From positions 3,609,501-3,673,500 of the forward strand of contig NZ_CP007509.1 of NCBI RefSeq assembly GCF_000661915.1: a stretch of DNA of 64,000 nt. Reading direction: 5' to 3'. The stretch is from Stutzerimonas decontaminans (GTDB lineage: Bacteria; Pseudomonadota; Gammaproteobacteria; Pseudomonadales; Pseudomonadaceae). Of the stretch, positions 37,145 through 46,358 are shown piece after piece (position 1 is the first letter of the stretch; the number at the start of each line of letters is the position of its first letter). Both the position numbers and the translations under genes were made by a program. Under the pieces are notes generated by a model. That model worked only from the letters and a program-made list of their open reading frames with translations. It did no database searches and had not been told where the DNA came from.

Positions 37145-39586
37145 ATGTCCCAGCGCCAAAGCAAAACAGGTGTTCCGCACCTCGTCTATCAAGCCAAAAC
37201 CGGCTTCCAGTACTACCTGACTTTCCCAAAGCATTTCGCAGCCAACCCCAAGCTGCCCGCGCAAATCCGGTGGGCGCTAAGTCACGACGAAGCCCTAGCC
37301 CGCGATCTCGCTAAGTACCTGAATGCTTCTTTCGAGCAGTTCCTTGCCAAGGCAACCGAGCACTACGTCGAGCTCTTTTCTGACCGCCTGCTGGTTGACC
37401 TCCAAAGGTTTCACCTTGCGGTAGCGGAAGCACTTAAATTCGCCGACCGAGTTTGGAAAGTCCGCCCGTCGCCAATGAAGCTCGCGAACCAAGACCTTTC
37501 GGTCGCCGACGCTCGCATGATGAAAGAGAGTGCCGAGCGTGTAGTGCTCTATAGCCACGAGCCAGGGGGCGAAATTTTCTTCGCACTGACACCAACGCCC
37601 GCACTGGTAAAAGCGCTTGGCGTTGGGTTCGTACGCTTCGACTGGCCGCTCGGAACCTGCAATCACAACGTCGCCAGCGACGCTGCCCGGTACATTTACG
37701 CCGCCCTTGATGTGCTTGAGACTGTCCCACCCTCTCCAGGTCGCTACTCGAAAGAATCTCCTGCGTTTGCAGCGATGACGCTTTATGAATACCTGTGCCA
37801 TGCCCGCCCAGACCAGGGTCGGAATCTCATGCACATCCCCCCAGCACTACCGCAATCTCGGCAAGCTTTGCATTTTCATCTTCAGCAAGCCAACGCGATG
37901 CATCTGAAGCTCCGCATCATTGATCGAGCGCTCTTGGTGCAGGAGGGATCGGGGCTTTATGTGATGCTTATCGAACTCGATCCGCTGTGCATGAAAGCGC
38001 ATCTGAGAGAAAAGAAAAGCTTTCGGGTTGAGCTGCTCACTAGCTCCATCATCATTGCGGTCCTCATGCTGACGTATACGCTGCAGAAGGTTGATAAGGT
38101 GCTGTTGCGTTACTTTCAGGAAGACGATCACCAAGATCCTTACGCCCAAGCCATGCAGGAAATCGGTGACCTGGTTCGGCGGATGTTGGGTTCTGCTGCA
38201 ACCGCCGAGCCTATGCAGACGATTCCGGAGCTGAACTCGCCGACAGATGCTGTGGCACCGCCACAGGATCCAGGCACGCTCGCGTTGCTGAATGCGCTCG
38301 GGAGCGTTCTGCCCGACGCGCAGAAAGCCAAGCTTGAAACCCTCTTTACGCAACCCTCCGTCAACGATCGCATTGTCTCGCCGGCGCGTGGTTCAAACGC
38401 AGGGTTGAGCCTCGCAGCTTTGGTAAAGGAATACGAAGAACGGCAAATTCGTGAAGGCGCCTGGGCTAACCCGCGGACTCGCATTACCGCAAAGGCCCGC
38501 CTGGAAGGCCTGTGCGAGCTGCTTGGCGGGCACCGGCAAGTCGAGACGCTGACTCGCGCTGAATTCAACACGCTACGCGATCATCTGCGTAGCTATCCGA
38601 AGAACCGGCATCGCCTCCGTGCCACGCGTAACCAGCCGCTAAGTAAGATCATTAGCGACGGTAAGTTCGAGCCAATCAACCCTCGCACTGCGAAAAAGTT
38701 TTTTGAGCTGGCAAGGGCCCTTGTCACCTACGCTCATGATCAGGGTTACATCACCGAAAATATCGCGGCCGGATTGGCATTCAGCACCAAAGGAGCCGAG
38801 GCGCCGAGGAAGCGCACGTATAGCCCAAGCCAGATCGAGAAACTTCTTCACGGTCCGGCCTACACACTGACCACGCCGCCGCGCTGGCGCTTGGATGACT
38901 ACAAGTTTTGGCTGCCGCTGCTTGGCCTTTTTACAGGCGCAAGGCTAAGTGAGCTGTGCCAGCTACGGCTCGAAGACATTCGGCAAGAACTCGGCGTCTG
39001 GCTCATCAGCATCAATCGAAGCGGGTCGAAACAGCTGAAGACGTCCGATTCGGAAAGGTTGGTGCCGATTCACCGGCAGCTTATCGAGTCGGGCTTCCTG
39101 GAGTTTCATCAAGCACGCCTGGAAGCTGTCGAGCGAGACGGCAAGGCTCCGCTTTTCGACAATATTCGGGTATACGGCGACCTTTCTCCCGGGCATGTTG
39201 CGAGCCGTTGGTTTCTCGGCTCAAGCCAGATTAGCCGGGGTTACCTTGGGCTTTGCGGCCTGGGAGATGACGGCCTGACGTACCACGGTCTGCGCCACAC
39301 CTTTATCAATCAATTTCGCAGACAGAACCTTGACCTGGCGAAAGCCAAAGCGCTTGTAGGCCACTCGGATAAAAGTACCACCGGTGGGTACGGCGACTGC
39401 TATCCGTCTGACGTGCTCAAAGACGAGCTCGACAAGCTCGATTTCGGGCTAGGGCTGGGACACATCCATTACCGGCACTATCAAGAGTTACGAGAACGCC
39501 AGGGCGTTTTCAATGTCGGTCGCCCGGTTGGCACCCCCTTCCCCAGCGTGCGGGTTGCTAAGCGACACTGGAAAACGTACGCATAA
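37145..39586 (+). CDS. Large tyrosine-type site-specific integrase
   Basis: This is a probable integrase for the island at ssrA. The 813-residue protein is about twice the usual length. An N-terminal segment (GVPHLVYQAKTGFQYYLTFP) resembles the DUF6538 domain found in such integrases. The C-terminal catalytic domain shows the Arg in FTGARLSELCQL, the HxLR box in YHGLRHTFINQF, the second His in GHSDKSTTGGYGD and the Tyr nucleophile in the same motif. The ATG at 37145 is favoured by AAAGG upstream; a start 18 codons earlier is possible. It is followed 162 bases later by a second recombinase in the same direction. Confidence 0.9.
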   Translation: MSQRQSKTGVPHLVYQAKTGFQYYLTFPKHFAANPKLPAQIRWALSHDEALARDLAKYLNASFEQFLAKATEHYVELFSDRLLVDLQRFHLAVAEALKFADRVWKVRPSPMKLANQDLSVADARMMKESAERVVLYSHEPGGEIFFALTPTPALVKALGVGFVRFDWPLGTCNHNVASDAARYIYAALDVLETVPPSPGRYSKESPAFAAMTLYEYLCHARPDQGRNLMHIPPALPQSRQALHFHLQQANAMHLKLRIIDRALLVQEGSGLYVMLIELDPLCMKAHLREKKSFRVELLTSSIIIAVLMLTYTLQKVDKVLLRYFQEDDHQDPYAQAMQEIGDLVRRMLGSAATAEPMQTIPELNSPTDAVAPPQDPGTLALLNALGSVLPDAQKAKLETLFTQPSVNDRIVSPARGSNAGLSLAALVKEYEERQIREGAWANPRTRITAKARLEGLCELLGGHRQVETLTRAEFNTLRDHLRSYPKNRHRLRATRNQPLSKIISDGKFEPINPRTAKKFFELARALVTYAHDQGYITENIAAGLAFSTKGAEAPRKRTYSPSQIEKLLHGPAYTLTTPPRWRLDDYKFWLPLLGLFTGARLSELCQLRLEDIRQELGVWLISINRSGSKQLKTSDSERLVPIHRQLIESGFLEFHQARLEAVERDGKAPLFDNIRVYGDLSPGHVASRWFLGSSQISRGYLGLCGLGDDGLTYHGLRHTFINQFRRQNLDLAKAKALVGHSDKSTTGGYGDCYPSDVLKDELDKLDFGLGLGHIHYRHYQELRERQGVFNVGRPVGTPFPSVRVAKRHWKTYA

Positions 39587-39596
39587 TATTCAGCTA

Positions 39597-39627
39597 ATAA
39601 AAGGTAGGGGCTCGCTCTTACCTTTTG
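39597..39627 (+). terminator. Inverted repeat after the first integrase
   Basis: AAAAGGTA and TACCTTTT flank a 12-base loop shortly after the stop codon. Possible weak terminator. Confidence 0.45.
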
Positions 39628-39748
39628 CTCATCTTGCGATTATTGACAAGTTGTCAATAAAAACTATCGCATGGTAAATCCTAATAGATTATCTTGACTG
39701 TTTATCCATCCAGTAATAATCTCAAGCCTCACCCACTGTGAGGTATAT

Positions 39749-41008
39749 ATGAATGTAACTGCCCCCCTCTCCATTCCTTTTTACAAAGGCCTGAGTCTTA
39801 TCGTCGAACCCGGCCATGAAGAACACTTGCGAATCGCGTTGGCAAACATTTCAGCGATTACGGATGCGATAAACCGCTTTCAGTCTTCTCCTTTGCTTAC
39901 CGAGTTCATGGACATAACGCTGTCCCGCTTTCTGCGAGAAAACAATTACGCAGGGAAATCCGAGCACATGCTTCGAGCGCGGATGGAGAAACTAAAAATC
40001 GCTCTGACGCAAGATAATCCTACCCGCCGAGTTGCTGAGCTTGATCGGGCCGACGTACAGCGTCTGAAGGATCAGCTACCGTCGTTACTCAAGCAGAACG
40101 CTGCGTCGGGTAGCAAAGGCGCAAACCTCACGACCTACTATCAGTTGTTCAATCGAATGCTGGACGAAGCACTTGAGAGCAAGCTGATTACCGAGGCGAT
40201 CAAAGTCGCGACCTGCAATACAAAACACGCCGAAATCACCAAGCCATTTCTGGATAGCAATCTGAATCAGATGTTCTCAGGCTGGCCCTACAGAAAGTAT
40301 CTCGCAGGCGACCTGCCGAAAATCAACCAGGACGCCAAGCCCTATCGGTTTTGGTTGCTCCCGCTTGGGCTCTATACCGGCGCGCGGCTTAACGAGCTCT
40401 GCCAGCTACGTGTGCATGATGTGATCCAGGATGTCCACGGCGTAGACCTTATCGATATCAACGATAATGGCTACAACAAGTCGTTGAAGACGGGGCCGTC
40501 GGCTCGGCAGATTCCAATCTGCTCGAAGCTAGTGGAGATGGGCTTTCTAAATTTCGTAGAAGAACGGCGCCAGGCCGATGGCAATGACGCTCTGCTTTTC
40601 AACGAGCTGAGCTTCGATCCAAAGCACCTATACTCCCGCGACCCAAGTCGGTTTTTCTGCGGGCCGTGCACGGGTACAGGATACATCGGTCAGCACTGTC
40701 CGCCGGCGGTTAATGGCGGGCTCAATTTTAAAAGTCTCCGTCGCTCGTTTGCCGTTCGGCTGGAACGGTCAGGCATATCTCCATCCACGATCGCCTATCT
40801 GCTCGGCCATGAGGGTGGTGCACCAGAAGTCACAGCAGACCATTACCTGGAGCAGCCACTGAGTCTGAGATTACTGGAGCAGATGGAACGGGGACTGACA
40901 TACAACGCACAGACCGAGCAGATCCGCTGGGAGCATTTTAAAAAGCTGCTCGCAAACCAAGCCGGACGCGGAAAGCGAGGAAGGAGAACTAAGCAAAAGC
41001 CTTGCTAG
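39749..41008 (+). CDS. Second tyrosine recombinase, atypical active site
   Basis: The 419-residue protein aligns with the catalytic domain of the preceding integrase (LYTGARLNELCQLRVHDV matches FTGARLSELCQLRLEDI). It keeps the first Arg, the later GH motif (LLGHEGGAPEVTADHYLEQP) and the Tyr. The HxxR box reads FKSLRRSF, with Lys where His is expected. Codon use is less GC-biased than in the core. Two recombinases in tandem may act together, or this one may have a different job such as excision control. Whether it is active cannot be told from sequence. Confidence 0.85.
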   Translation: MNVTAPLSIPFYKGLSLIVEPGHEEHLRIALANISAITDAINRFQSSPLLTEFMDITLSRFLRENNYAGKSEHMLRARMEKLKIALTQDNPTRRVAELDRADVQRLKDQLPSLLKQNAASGSKGANLTTYYQLFNRMLDEALESKLITEAIKVATCNTKHAEITKPFLDSNLNQMFSGWPYRKYLAGDLPKINQDAKPYRFWLLPLGLYTGARLNELCQLRVHDVIQDVHGVDLIDINDNGYNKSLKTGPSARQIPICSKLVEMGFLNFVEERRQADGNDALLFNELSFDPKHLYSRDPSRFFCGPCTGTGYIGQHCPPAVNGGLNFKSLRRSFAVRLERSGISPSTIAYLLGHEGGAPEVTADHYLEQPLSLRLLEQMERGLTYNAQTEQIRWEHFKKLLANQAGRGKRGRRTKQKPC

Positions 41009-41063
41009 CGCGTAGCGTTCAAAACAATCATCGCCTGGAGATGATTATGAGACAGGATGAATA

Positions 41064-41090
41064 AAAGGCCGCAGCCAATCTGCGGCCTTT
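41064..41090 (+). terminator. Rho-independent terminator after second recombinase
   Basis: AAAGGCCGCA and TGCGGCCTTT pair around a 7-base loop and are followed by TTCG. It ends the recombinase pair. Confidence 0.85.
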
Positions 41091-41518
41091 TTCGTTCTGA
41101 ACACAACAGGAAAGAAACCGAATTTTCACGCAACTCCGGGCATCGCTTGCGGCGACGGTTGGCACGCCCTATCGCTGAGCACAGTCCACCATCGAAGAAC
41201 TTGCATCCGCTGCGACGAGAATTCCGTGACAGTCGGCTGCTGCCACACAAATTTCAGTTGAAGCGTGGGCGCTTTGGCATCAGACCGGACACCGCTTCAT
41301 AACGCCACTGTGACAGACACACGGCACGGTCACCCGGCGCATCGACACTCACTAACTGCCGCAAGCCCTACGAGTGACACGGCGAGACTGCAGCACTCGA
41401 GTCATGTGACATGGCGGTCGTAAGACAAGTGTGCCGCAGTGATCGGGCTTATGATTGAGGCCGGGGCGGCAGCGCCCGCGAATGGCGCAGCTCACGTCTG
41501 TGCACAATCGCCATTTCG
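41091..41518. other. Non-coding stretch, left part
   Basis: No credible gene lies between the recombinase terminator and the palindrome cluster. Short frames exist on both strands but lack ribosome sites or family resemblance. Confidence 0.6.
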
Positions 41519-41749
41519 GCCAGGCAACGCCTGGCGGCTATGATTTGACAACAAAATTGCGGGGGCATACTTGAAGCAGCGAAGCGTTCCTTCAAGTATG
41601 CCCCCGCGCCCCATACTTGAAACCTTCAAGTATGGGGCAGTTGAGCATTTTGGGCGTTTGCAGGTAAGCGAAACGAATGTGGAGCGAGACCGAGCAATAA
41701 GACCAAAATGATCAACTGCCTTCGCGAAGCGGCTGCCATTGTTGTCAAA
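41519..41749. repeat. Cluster of nested palindromes
   Basis: Five inverted repeats lie within 231 bases. GCCAGGC/GCCTGGC (41519-41535) has a 3-base loop. An 18-bp perfect stem GCGGGGGCATACTTGAAG (41559-41576 with 41590-41607) has a 13-base loop. A directly adjoining 14-bp perfect stem GCCCCATACTTGAA (41608-41621 with 41625-41638) has a 3-base loop and reuses the core CATACTTGAA. GGCAGTTGAGCATTTTGG (41636-41653) pairs 17/18 with 41703-41720. An outer TTTGACAACAA (41544-41554) pairs with 41739-41749. The whole can fold as one branched structure. It may be a structured RNA, a protein-binding or replication/transfer site, or a dispersed repeat. Confidence 0.8.
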
Positions 41750-42103
41750 AAAGGCAGCTTTCTTCATTTGCCGCAGGTAAATGGCTAGCTCCAATTTCGA
41801 TGCTATGCATGGCTACCTCTGCTAAAGCAGAAGAAGCCTGCTCACGTCCGCTTCCTCTACGGGATGCGCGACGTTTCTATGCAACGGCCGCCGCTTGGTC
41901 ACCTCCCATTTTGCTAACCCACCACTTCATATGTCAGGAAGTACGCACCTCTCTGGCTGACAAACACTCCGCAGCGCCATCCCTGTACCAGCCTTCTCGA
42001 TGACTGAATTACTCACGAAATCGGTCGGTCCTTAGTTTTCTCCCTCCGTGCCCAAGCGGTAGACTGAGACACACAAAGCAGTTTCGTTCTCCGAAGGTTA
42101 CCC

Positions 42104-42469
42104 ATGTCCAAACTCGCCGAATTCAAAGCTCTAGAAGCCCAGCTCGCAGCCCAGCTCAAGCAGCTTGATGCTCTTAAGAATGACGACAAACTCAAGCGCG
42201 AAATCGAGTTCGAGGAAAAACTCCGCAATTTGATGGGGCAATATGACGTAGGCCTGCGCGAAATTATTTCAATATTGGATCCGCAGCCCAGCCGCACCAG
42301 CATCAGCGCCACCCCGACGTCTCAAGCGCCTCGTCGGCAGCGCCAAGTTAAGGTTTACAAAAACCCAGAAACTGGAGAGGTGGTAGAGACGAAGGGTGGC
42401 AATCATAAGATTTTGAAAGCTTGGAAAGAAAAGCACGGCGCCGAAAAGGTAGAGGGTTGGCTTCAGTAA
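42104..42469 (+). CDS. MvaT/MvaU-family H-NS-like nucleoid protein
   Basis: MvaT proteins silence AT-rich, horizontally acquired DNA in pseudomonads. The 121-residue product has the N-terminal coiled coil (MSKLAEFKALEAQLAAQLKQ, LKREIEFEEKLRNLMGQY), a flexible linker, and the C-terminal DNA-binding part YKNPETGEVVETKGGNHKIL, which matches MvaT closely. Carried on the island, it may keep island genes quiet or work with the host MvaT. A GCCAGGCA-type terminator follows at about 42,488. Confidence 0.92.
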   Translation: MSKLAEFKALEAQLAAQLKQLDALKNDDKLKREIEFEEKLRNLMGQYDVGLREIISILDPQPSRTSISATPTSQAPRRQRQVKVYKNPETGEVVETKGGNHKILKAWKEKHGAEKVEGWLQ

Positions 42470-42487
42470 GCTATCCGACCAACACAA

Positions 42488-42512
42488 GAGCCAGGCACTG
42501 CCTGGCTTTTTC
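42488..42512 (+). terminator. Terminator after the MvaT-like gene
   Basis: GAGCCAGGCA-CTG-CCTGGCTTTTTC: a strong stem with T-run just past the stop. Confidence 0.85.
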
Positions 42513-42594
42513 TTTACGCTTTCAGCGGTCAACGGATGCAAGCGATCGCACTACAACCAGTACCTGGAATTCATCGGTCCTCGCATGCACTCGC

Positions 42595-43877
42595 CTAGTT
42601 GCACCGCACCACCCACAACTGATCCAGCCTGGTCGTGAAACTTTGGCTCATCATCTCCCGTCGCATGCCCCAGTCCGGCGCGGTGGTTACGCGGCCGGGC
42701 CGGAGGGTATTGCGGCCCCACTTGGCGTTGATTGCATCGAGCACGCCCATAACGCGCTCCGACGCGGCGGGCTGGGTTTGGGCGAATAGATCGTCGGTGT
42801 ACTCGCCGCGCTGGCAGAGGTCCATCAGCAGGACCTCTGCCTTGCTGAACGAAAAGCCATCGCGATAGATGTGTTCCAACCCAGCGATCGCCGCCCGGAT
42901 GATGTAGCGGGTGTCGTTGGTGGGATACGGCAGCTCACACACGACGCCTTTCGCGAACTTGGGCTCGTCGGGATTAAACATGCCGGTACGGATGCTGATT
43001 CGGACGCGCTTGCACATGGACTGCTGTGCCCTCAGCTTCTCGCTGGCCCGAGCGGCATATGCCGCCACTGCGTCCTTGATTGGCTCAAGCTCGCGCAGGC
43101 GCTTGCCGAACATCCGCGAGCAGCAGATCTCCTGTTTGGGTGACGCGACCTCCTCCAGATCGAGGCACGGCGTCCCGCGCAGTTCGCGTGCGGTTTTCTC
43201 GATGACCACGCTGAATTTTTTGCGCAGGGTCCAGGCATCCGCGCTAGCTAGATCCCAAGCAGTACGTATGCCCAACCTGTTCAGGTGCTCGGTCATCCGG
43301 CGACCGACACCCCATACATCGCCGACGTCAGTCACGCGCAGCACCTTGTCGCGCCGCACCGGGTCGAGAAGGTCCACTACCCCACCCGTCTGCTTCTGCC
43401 AGCGCTTCGCTGAATGGTTCGCCAACTTGGCGAGCGTCTTGGTCCCCCCAATGCCCACCCCGACCGGGATACCTGTGCTGCGCAGTACCTCAGCGCGGAT
43501 CCGCCTGCCGAGCACTTCGACGTCTGGCACACCGGTAAGGTCGGCAAACGACTCGTCGATTGAGTACACCTCAACCGCAGGCACCAGGCTCTCGATGACC
43601 GTCATGACGCGCTCGCTCATGTCGCCGTTTACAGCGCGTAATTGCTGGAAAACACCACAACGCCCCAACGCTCCAGGTCGCGCCGGATCTGAAAATACGG
43701 CACGCCCATTTTGATACCGAGCTGCTTTGCCTCGGCCGAGCGCGCGATCACGCAGCCGTCATTGTTCGAAAGCACGACGATAGGCGTACGGCGCAAGTCT
43801 GGTCGAAAGACACGCTCGCAGCTGGCGTAGAACGAGTTGCAATCAATGAGGGCGATGGCCCGCTCAGTACTTGCCAT
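42595..43877 (-). pseudogene. umuC: UmuC-type DNA polymerase V subunit, frameshifted
   Basis: UmuC is the Y-family polymerase catalytic subunit for SOS translesion synthesis. The N-terminal 82 codons ([38 protein letters not shown]) end at a TAA at 43629-43631 right after SSNYAL. The rest resumes in another frame with GDMSERVMTVIESLVPAVEVY, SIDESFADLTG and onward to the C-terminus. Compared with the expected CTG-TAC-GGC-GAC, two extra A bases (minus strand) are present around 43628-43630. Together the parts make about 424 residues, the normal length. The gene is either inactivated, rescued by frameshifting, or affected by a sequencing error. Confidence 0.88.
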
Positions 43878-44295
43878 GGATTCGGATGCTGTATGACACC
43901 ACGCCCCATACGTAGAGTTCTTCGCTTTCGAGGAGGTACCGCGGCGGGAACTTCGGATTAGCCGAGCGCAGAATGACCTGGCTGCCGGCTCGGTCGAAAA
44001 TCTTGACCAGAGGCTCGTTATTCAGCGCTGCGATGATCACCTCCCCTTTTTCTGCCTCCCGTCCCCGGTCGATGATCAGAATGTCTCGGTCGAAAATGCC
44101 GACCTGGATCATGCTCTCCCCGTCTGCGCGCGCCAGGTAGGTATGCGGAGCTCGGATGTTCATCAGCTCGTCGAGCGAGATGCTCCCCTCCATGTGGTCC
44201 TGCGCTGGGCTCGGGAATCCGGCGGGCACGCAGAAACTGAAAAACGGCAGTGCAATTGTGGCGGGAGCAGCAGGTCCCAACATATGGACGGGCAT
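43864..44295 (-). CDS. umuD: UmuD-like SOS mutagenesis protein (LexA-type autoprotease)
   Basis: UmuD is cleaved to UmuD', the partner of UmuC. The 143-residue protein shows the Ala25-Gly26 cleavage site in CVPAGFPSP, the catalytic Ser61 in DGESM and Lys98 in EPLVKIF, all at normal spacing. Its end overlaps the umuC start by 14 bases. A perfect LexA box lies 17 bases upstream of its start, so it should be SOS-induced. With umuC broken, UmuD may be orphaned or may partner a host polymerase. Confidence 0.95.
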   Translation of the reverse strand: MPVHMLGPAAPATIALPFFSFCVPAGFPSPAQDHMEGSISLDELMNIRAPHTYLARADGESMIQVGIFDRDILIIDRGREAEKGEVIIAALNNEPLVKIFDRAGSQVILRSANPKFPPRYLLESEELYVWGVVSYSIRIHGKY

Positions 44296-44311
44296 GGCAC
44301 AGACCTCATAA

Positions 44312-44327
44312 CTGTATGCATATACAG
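44312..44327. promoter_or_regulatory. LexA box between umuD and SRAP gene
   Basis: CTGTATGCATATACAG is a perfect 16-base palindrome matching the SOS consensus CTGT-N8-ACAG. It sits between divergent umuD and the SRAP gene, so it could control both. Confidence 0.93.
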
Positions 44328-44377
44328 TATTCTGAAGCTAGAGTCCGGTCAATTGAACCAGATGTGCGGGGGCACCC

Positions 44378-45091
44378 ATGTGTGGACGTTTCGCTCAGTA
44401 CCGAATCGCCTATGAGTACCTGGACAAGATCGCGATGCAGCTGCCCTTGCCATTGCGTGGCAGCGTGAATCCTGAGCCAATCGGACGCTACAACGTGTGT
44501 CCGCAATCACTGGTTCAGCTCCTGCACCAGGACGATGATGGCCTGCGCATGGAGCCGGTCAAGTGGGGTTACGCCCCATTGTGGGCACAGGGGAAGCGAC
44601 CACCAGCGATAAATGCCAGGGTGGAAACGGCCGCGACTAGCAAGTTCTTTCGCGATATCTGGCAAACCGGCCGCGCAATAGTGCCCGCTGATGGTTGGTA
44701 CGAGTGGAAGAAGGACGCGGCCAACCCGAAGATCAAGCAGCCCTACTACATCACGCTCCGTAGCGGCGAGCCGATGTTTTTCGCTGCGCTCGGGCGGTTT
44801 CAGCGAGGCGCCTCGCTGGAACCCCGAGACGGCGACGGCTTTGTTGTCATTACGTCATCTAGCGCTGCCGGCATGCTCGATATTCACGATCGGCGTCCTC
44901 TGGTTCTATCGCCAGAGTACGCTGCGCTCTGGATGCAGCAGGAGCTTTTGCCGCTCAAGGCTGAGGAGCTAGCACTGGCGCATGGTTTATGCGTCGAGGA
45001 ATTCGAGTGGCATCCGGTGGGTAAGGACGTCGGGAACGTGCGGAATGATGGGCCGGAACTTATCAATAGGATCGCCCAGCCGCTGGTATAA
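44378..45091 (+). CDS. SRAP-family (YedK/HMCES) abasic-site shield protein, copy 1
   Basis: SRAP proteins crosslink through Cys2 to abasic sites in single-stranded DNA and protect them. The 237-residue product begins MCGRFAQYRIAYEYLDKIAM with the catalytic Cys2. It has the DNA-binding Asn of INARVETA, the catalytic Glu in DGWYEWKK, and the His in MLDIHDRRPLVLS. Divergent position across a perfect LexA box from umuDC fits an SOS-linked role. A second, different SRAP gene lies at 59.1 kb. Confidence 0.93.
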   Translation: MCGRFAQYRIAYEYLDKIAMQLPLPLRGSVNPEPIGRYNVCPQSLVQLLHQDDDGLRMEPVKWGYAPLWAQGKRPPAINARVETAATSKFFRDIWQTGRAIVPADGWYEWKKDAANPKIKQPYYITLRSGEPMFFAALGRFQRGASLEPRDGDGFVVITSSSAAGMLDIHDRRPLVLSPEYAALWMQQELLPLKAEELALAHGLCVEEFEWHPVGKDVGNVRNDGPELINRIAQPLV

Positions 45092-45423
45092 AGGCATTTC
45101 GCTTCAATGACCGTTGGTGACAACCTAAATCAAGTGCGAGCTTTGCTTTCAGGCCCGCCACTGTATGGGCTCGCGCGACGGTGAGTCGTCAGTTTAGAAA
45201 AGTGAGCCAGGGAAATTCGCTAAAGCTCAAACGACGAGCTTGAACACACCTCTTAGGGGCAGATAGCACCGCTTCCGCTTACGGCCAGAAGCAGCCAACA
45301 GCGGACGTCAGGCGCCTACAGAAATAGGGGCTATTCAGTTGCTGCCTAGATTGATGAAAAGGCCATGTATGCTACAAGTTTGATGAACAATTGAGATGAC
45401 CAGTTTGCAAAGGAGTGTGAGCA
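45092..45423. other. 332-base intergenic stretch
   Basis: No gene is seen. A segment near 45,283 (GGCCAGAAGCAGCCAACAGC) resembles the sequence flanking the IS1182-family copies, suggesting another copy of that dispersed repeat. AAAGGAG near 45,408 is the ribosome site of the next gene. Confidence 0.45.
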
Positions 45424-46230
45424 GTGATTGGATGGTTTATGGCTGGCAACCGCATGGCTTCGCTAGCAGGAAAATGGGCGGATGCTACGAGCCTCAATCC
45501 GGGCGATAATGGCCAAATAGCTCTGTTTGCTAGGGAGTTGATGAGGCGAACTGGTCTTCGTGCAGAGGATGCGTGGATTCGGAGCCTCATCAAGTGGATT
45601 CGCAATCACCCTGACTCGGAGTCGAGATTCGTCCTCGCCACGGCTCTGATCCGCTTTCTAGATATTTATGAGCATAGCGCTGGGCTTTCGCCAGAAACAA
45701 AGGGCGCTGCAAGACAGGCTGCGAATGATGTTCTGCGTATTAGAGAAGCCCAGCCGCAAGCTACTTATACCTTAGCTCCTCCCGCGCACCGGACCGCACC
45801 GGCCAAGACTTTTGATCCGTTGGCATTGAGCCGTCAGGTTGGCTCTGTCATCACAGATGATACGACTAAGTGGGAGGTGTTCACTGCTGCACTCGACTAT
45901 ATCAAAGAGGTCTATGGCCACGAATGCAGCAAAAAGGCTGACGTGGAAAATAACTTTGCCCATATTACTCAAAACGCTTCGCTGTCTGTTTTGGGTTGCT
46001 ATGCCGTGGTAGGGCGTTTAGTCGTTTTTTATTTCTTTGACGAATTGCGCAAGGTAGTTCAGCAAGGAAAATTCAAAGGCTTCAACATGACTTGGACTGT
46101 AAAGCTACTAGACCAAACACGTGATTGGTCTGCAGCGAATAATGAGCAAGATTGGGTGGATGCTCGCTGCGTGGCTGTAGATCGCGCGCTGAGTGAAAAC
46201 ATTCAATACTTCCATCGCCATATCAGCTAA
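45424..46230 (+). CDS. Unknown island protein, 268 residues
   Basis: I do not recognise this gene. It starts with GTG 10 bases after a good AAAGGAG. The protein is largely helical with no signal peptide. A Pro/Ala-rich linker (about 115-130: ATYTLAPPAHRTAPAKTFDP) separates an N-terminal domain (about 1-110) from a C-terminal domain that includes a hydrophobic stretch ASLSVLGCYAVVGRLVVFYF. Base composition is lower in GC than the core. Its place between SOS genes and an IS, with its own start signals, is that of an island cargo gene. Confidence 0.7.
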   Translation: MIGWFMAGNRMASLAGKWADATSLNPGDNGQIALFARELMRRTGLRAEDAWIRSLIKWIRNHPDSESRFVLATALIRFLDIYEHSAGLSPETKGAARQAANDVLRIREAQPQATYTLAPPAHRTAPAKTFDPLALSRQVGSVITDDTTKWEVFTAALDYIKEVYGHECSKKADVENNFAHITQNASLSVLGCYAVVGRLVVFYFFDELRKVVQQGKFKGFNMTWTVKLLDQTRDWSAANNEQDWVDARCVAVDRALSENIQYFHRHIS

Positions 46231-46358
46231 AGAGAGTAATTGACCACCCATTTGCATTCGACTTGACCAGTCGCTTGCATCGGACGTGACCAGTCCACTG
46301 GCCAAGCCTGACAGGTGTAAATCAACTCTAAACTGCCGCTCACCAAGGGCGGAAATCG
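46231..46358. other. Short repeat-rich remnant next to IS1182-family copy 1
   Basis: Contains three spaced copies of a motif like TTGACCA[CG]-N-C (TTGACCACCC, TTGACCAGTC, GTGACCAGTC) that resemble repeated end sequences of some IS elements, but no transposase is present. Low confidence. Confidence 0.35.

Noticed and set aside
41519..41749. Retron msr-msd or integron attC site
   Set aside because: No reverse transcriptase or integron integrase is nearby, and the attC core pair (RYYYAAC/GTTRRRY) is not present in the right arrangement.
41492..41794. 100-codon leftward frame through the palindrome cluster
   Set aside because: Its sequence is dictated by the inverted repeats (it reads through both stems). 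No ribosome site was found and no family is recognised, so I treat the DNA as structural.
41800..42003. 67-codon frame before the MvaT-like gene
   Set aside because: No ribosome site, no resemblance, unusual composition; probably chance.
46231..46358. A complete IS21-type element
   Set aside because: Only short repeated motifs resembling IS ends are present; there are no istA/istB genes, so I list it only as a remnant.
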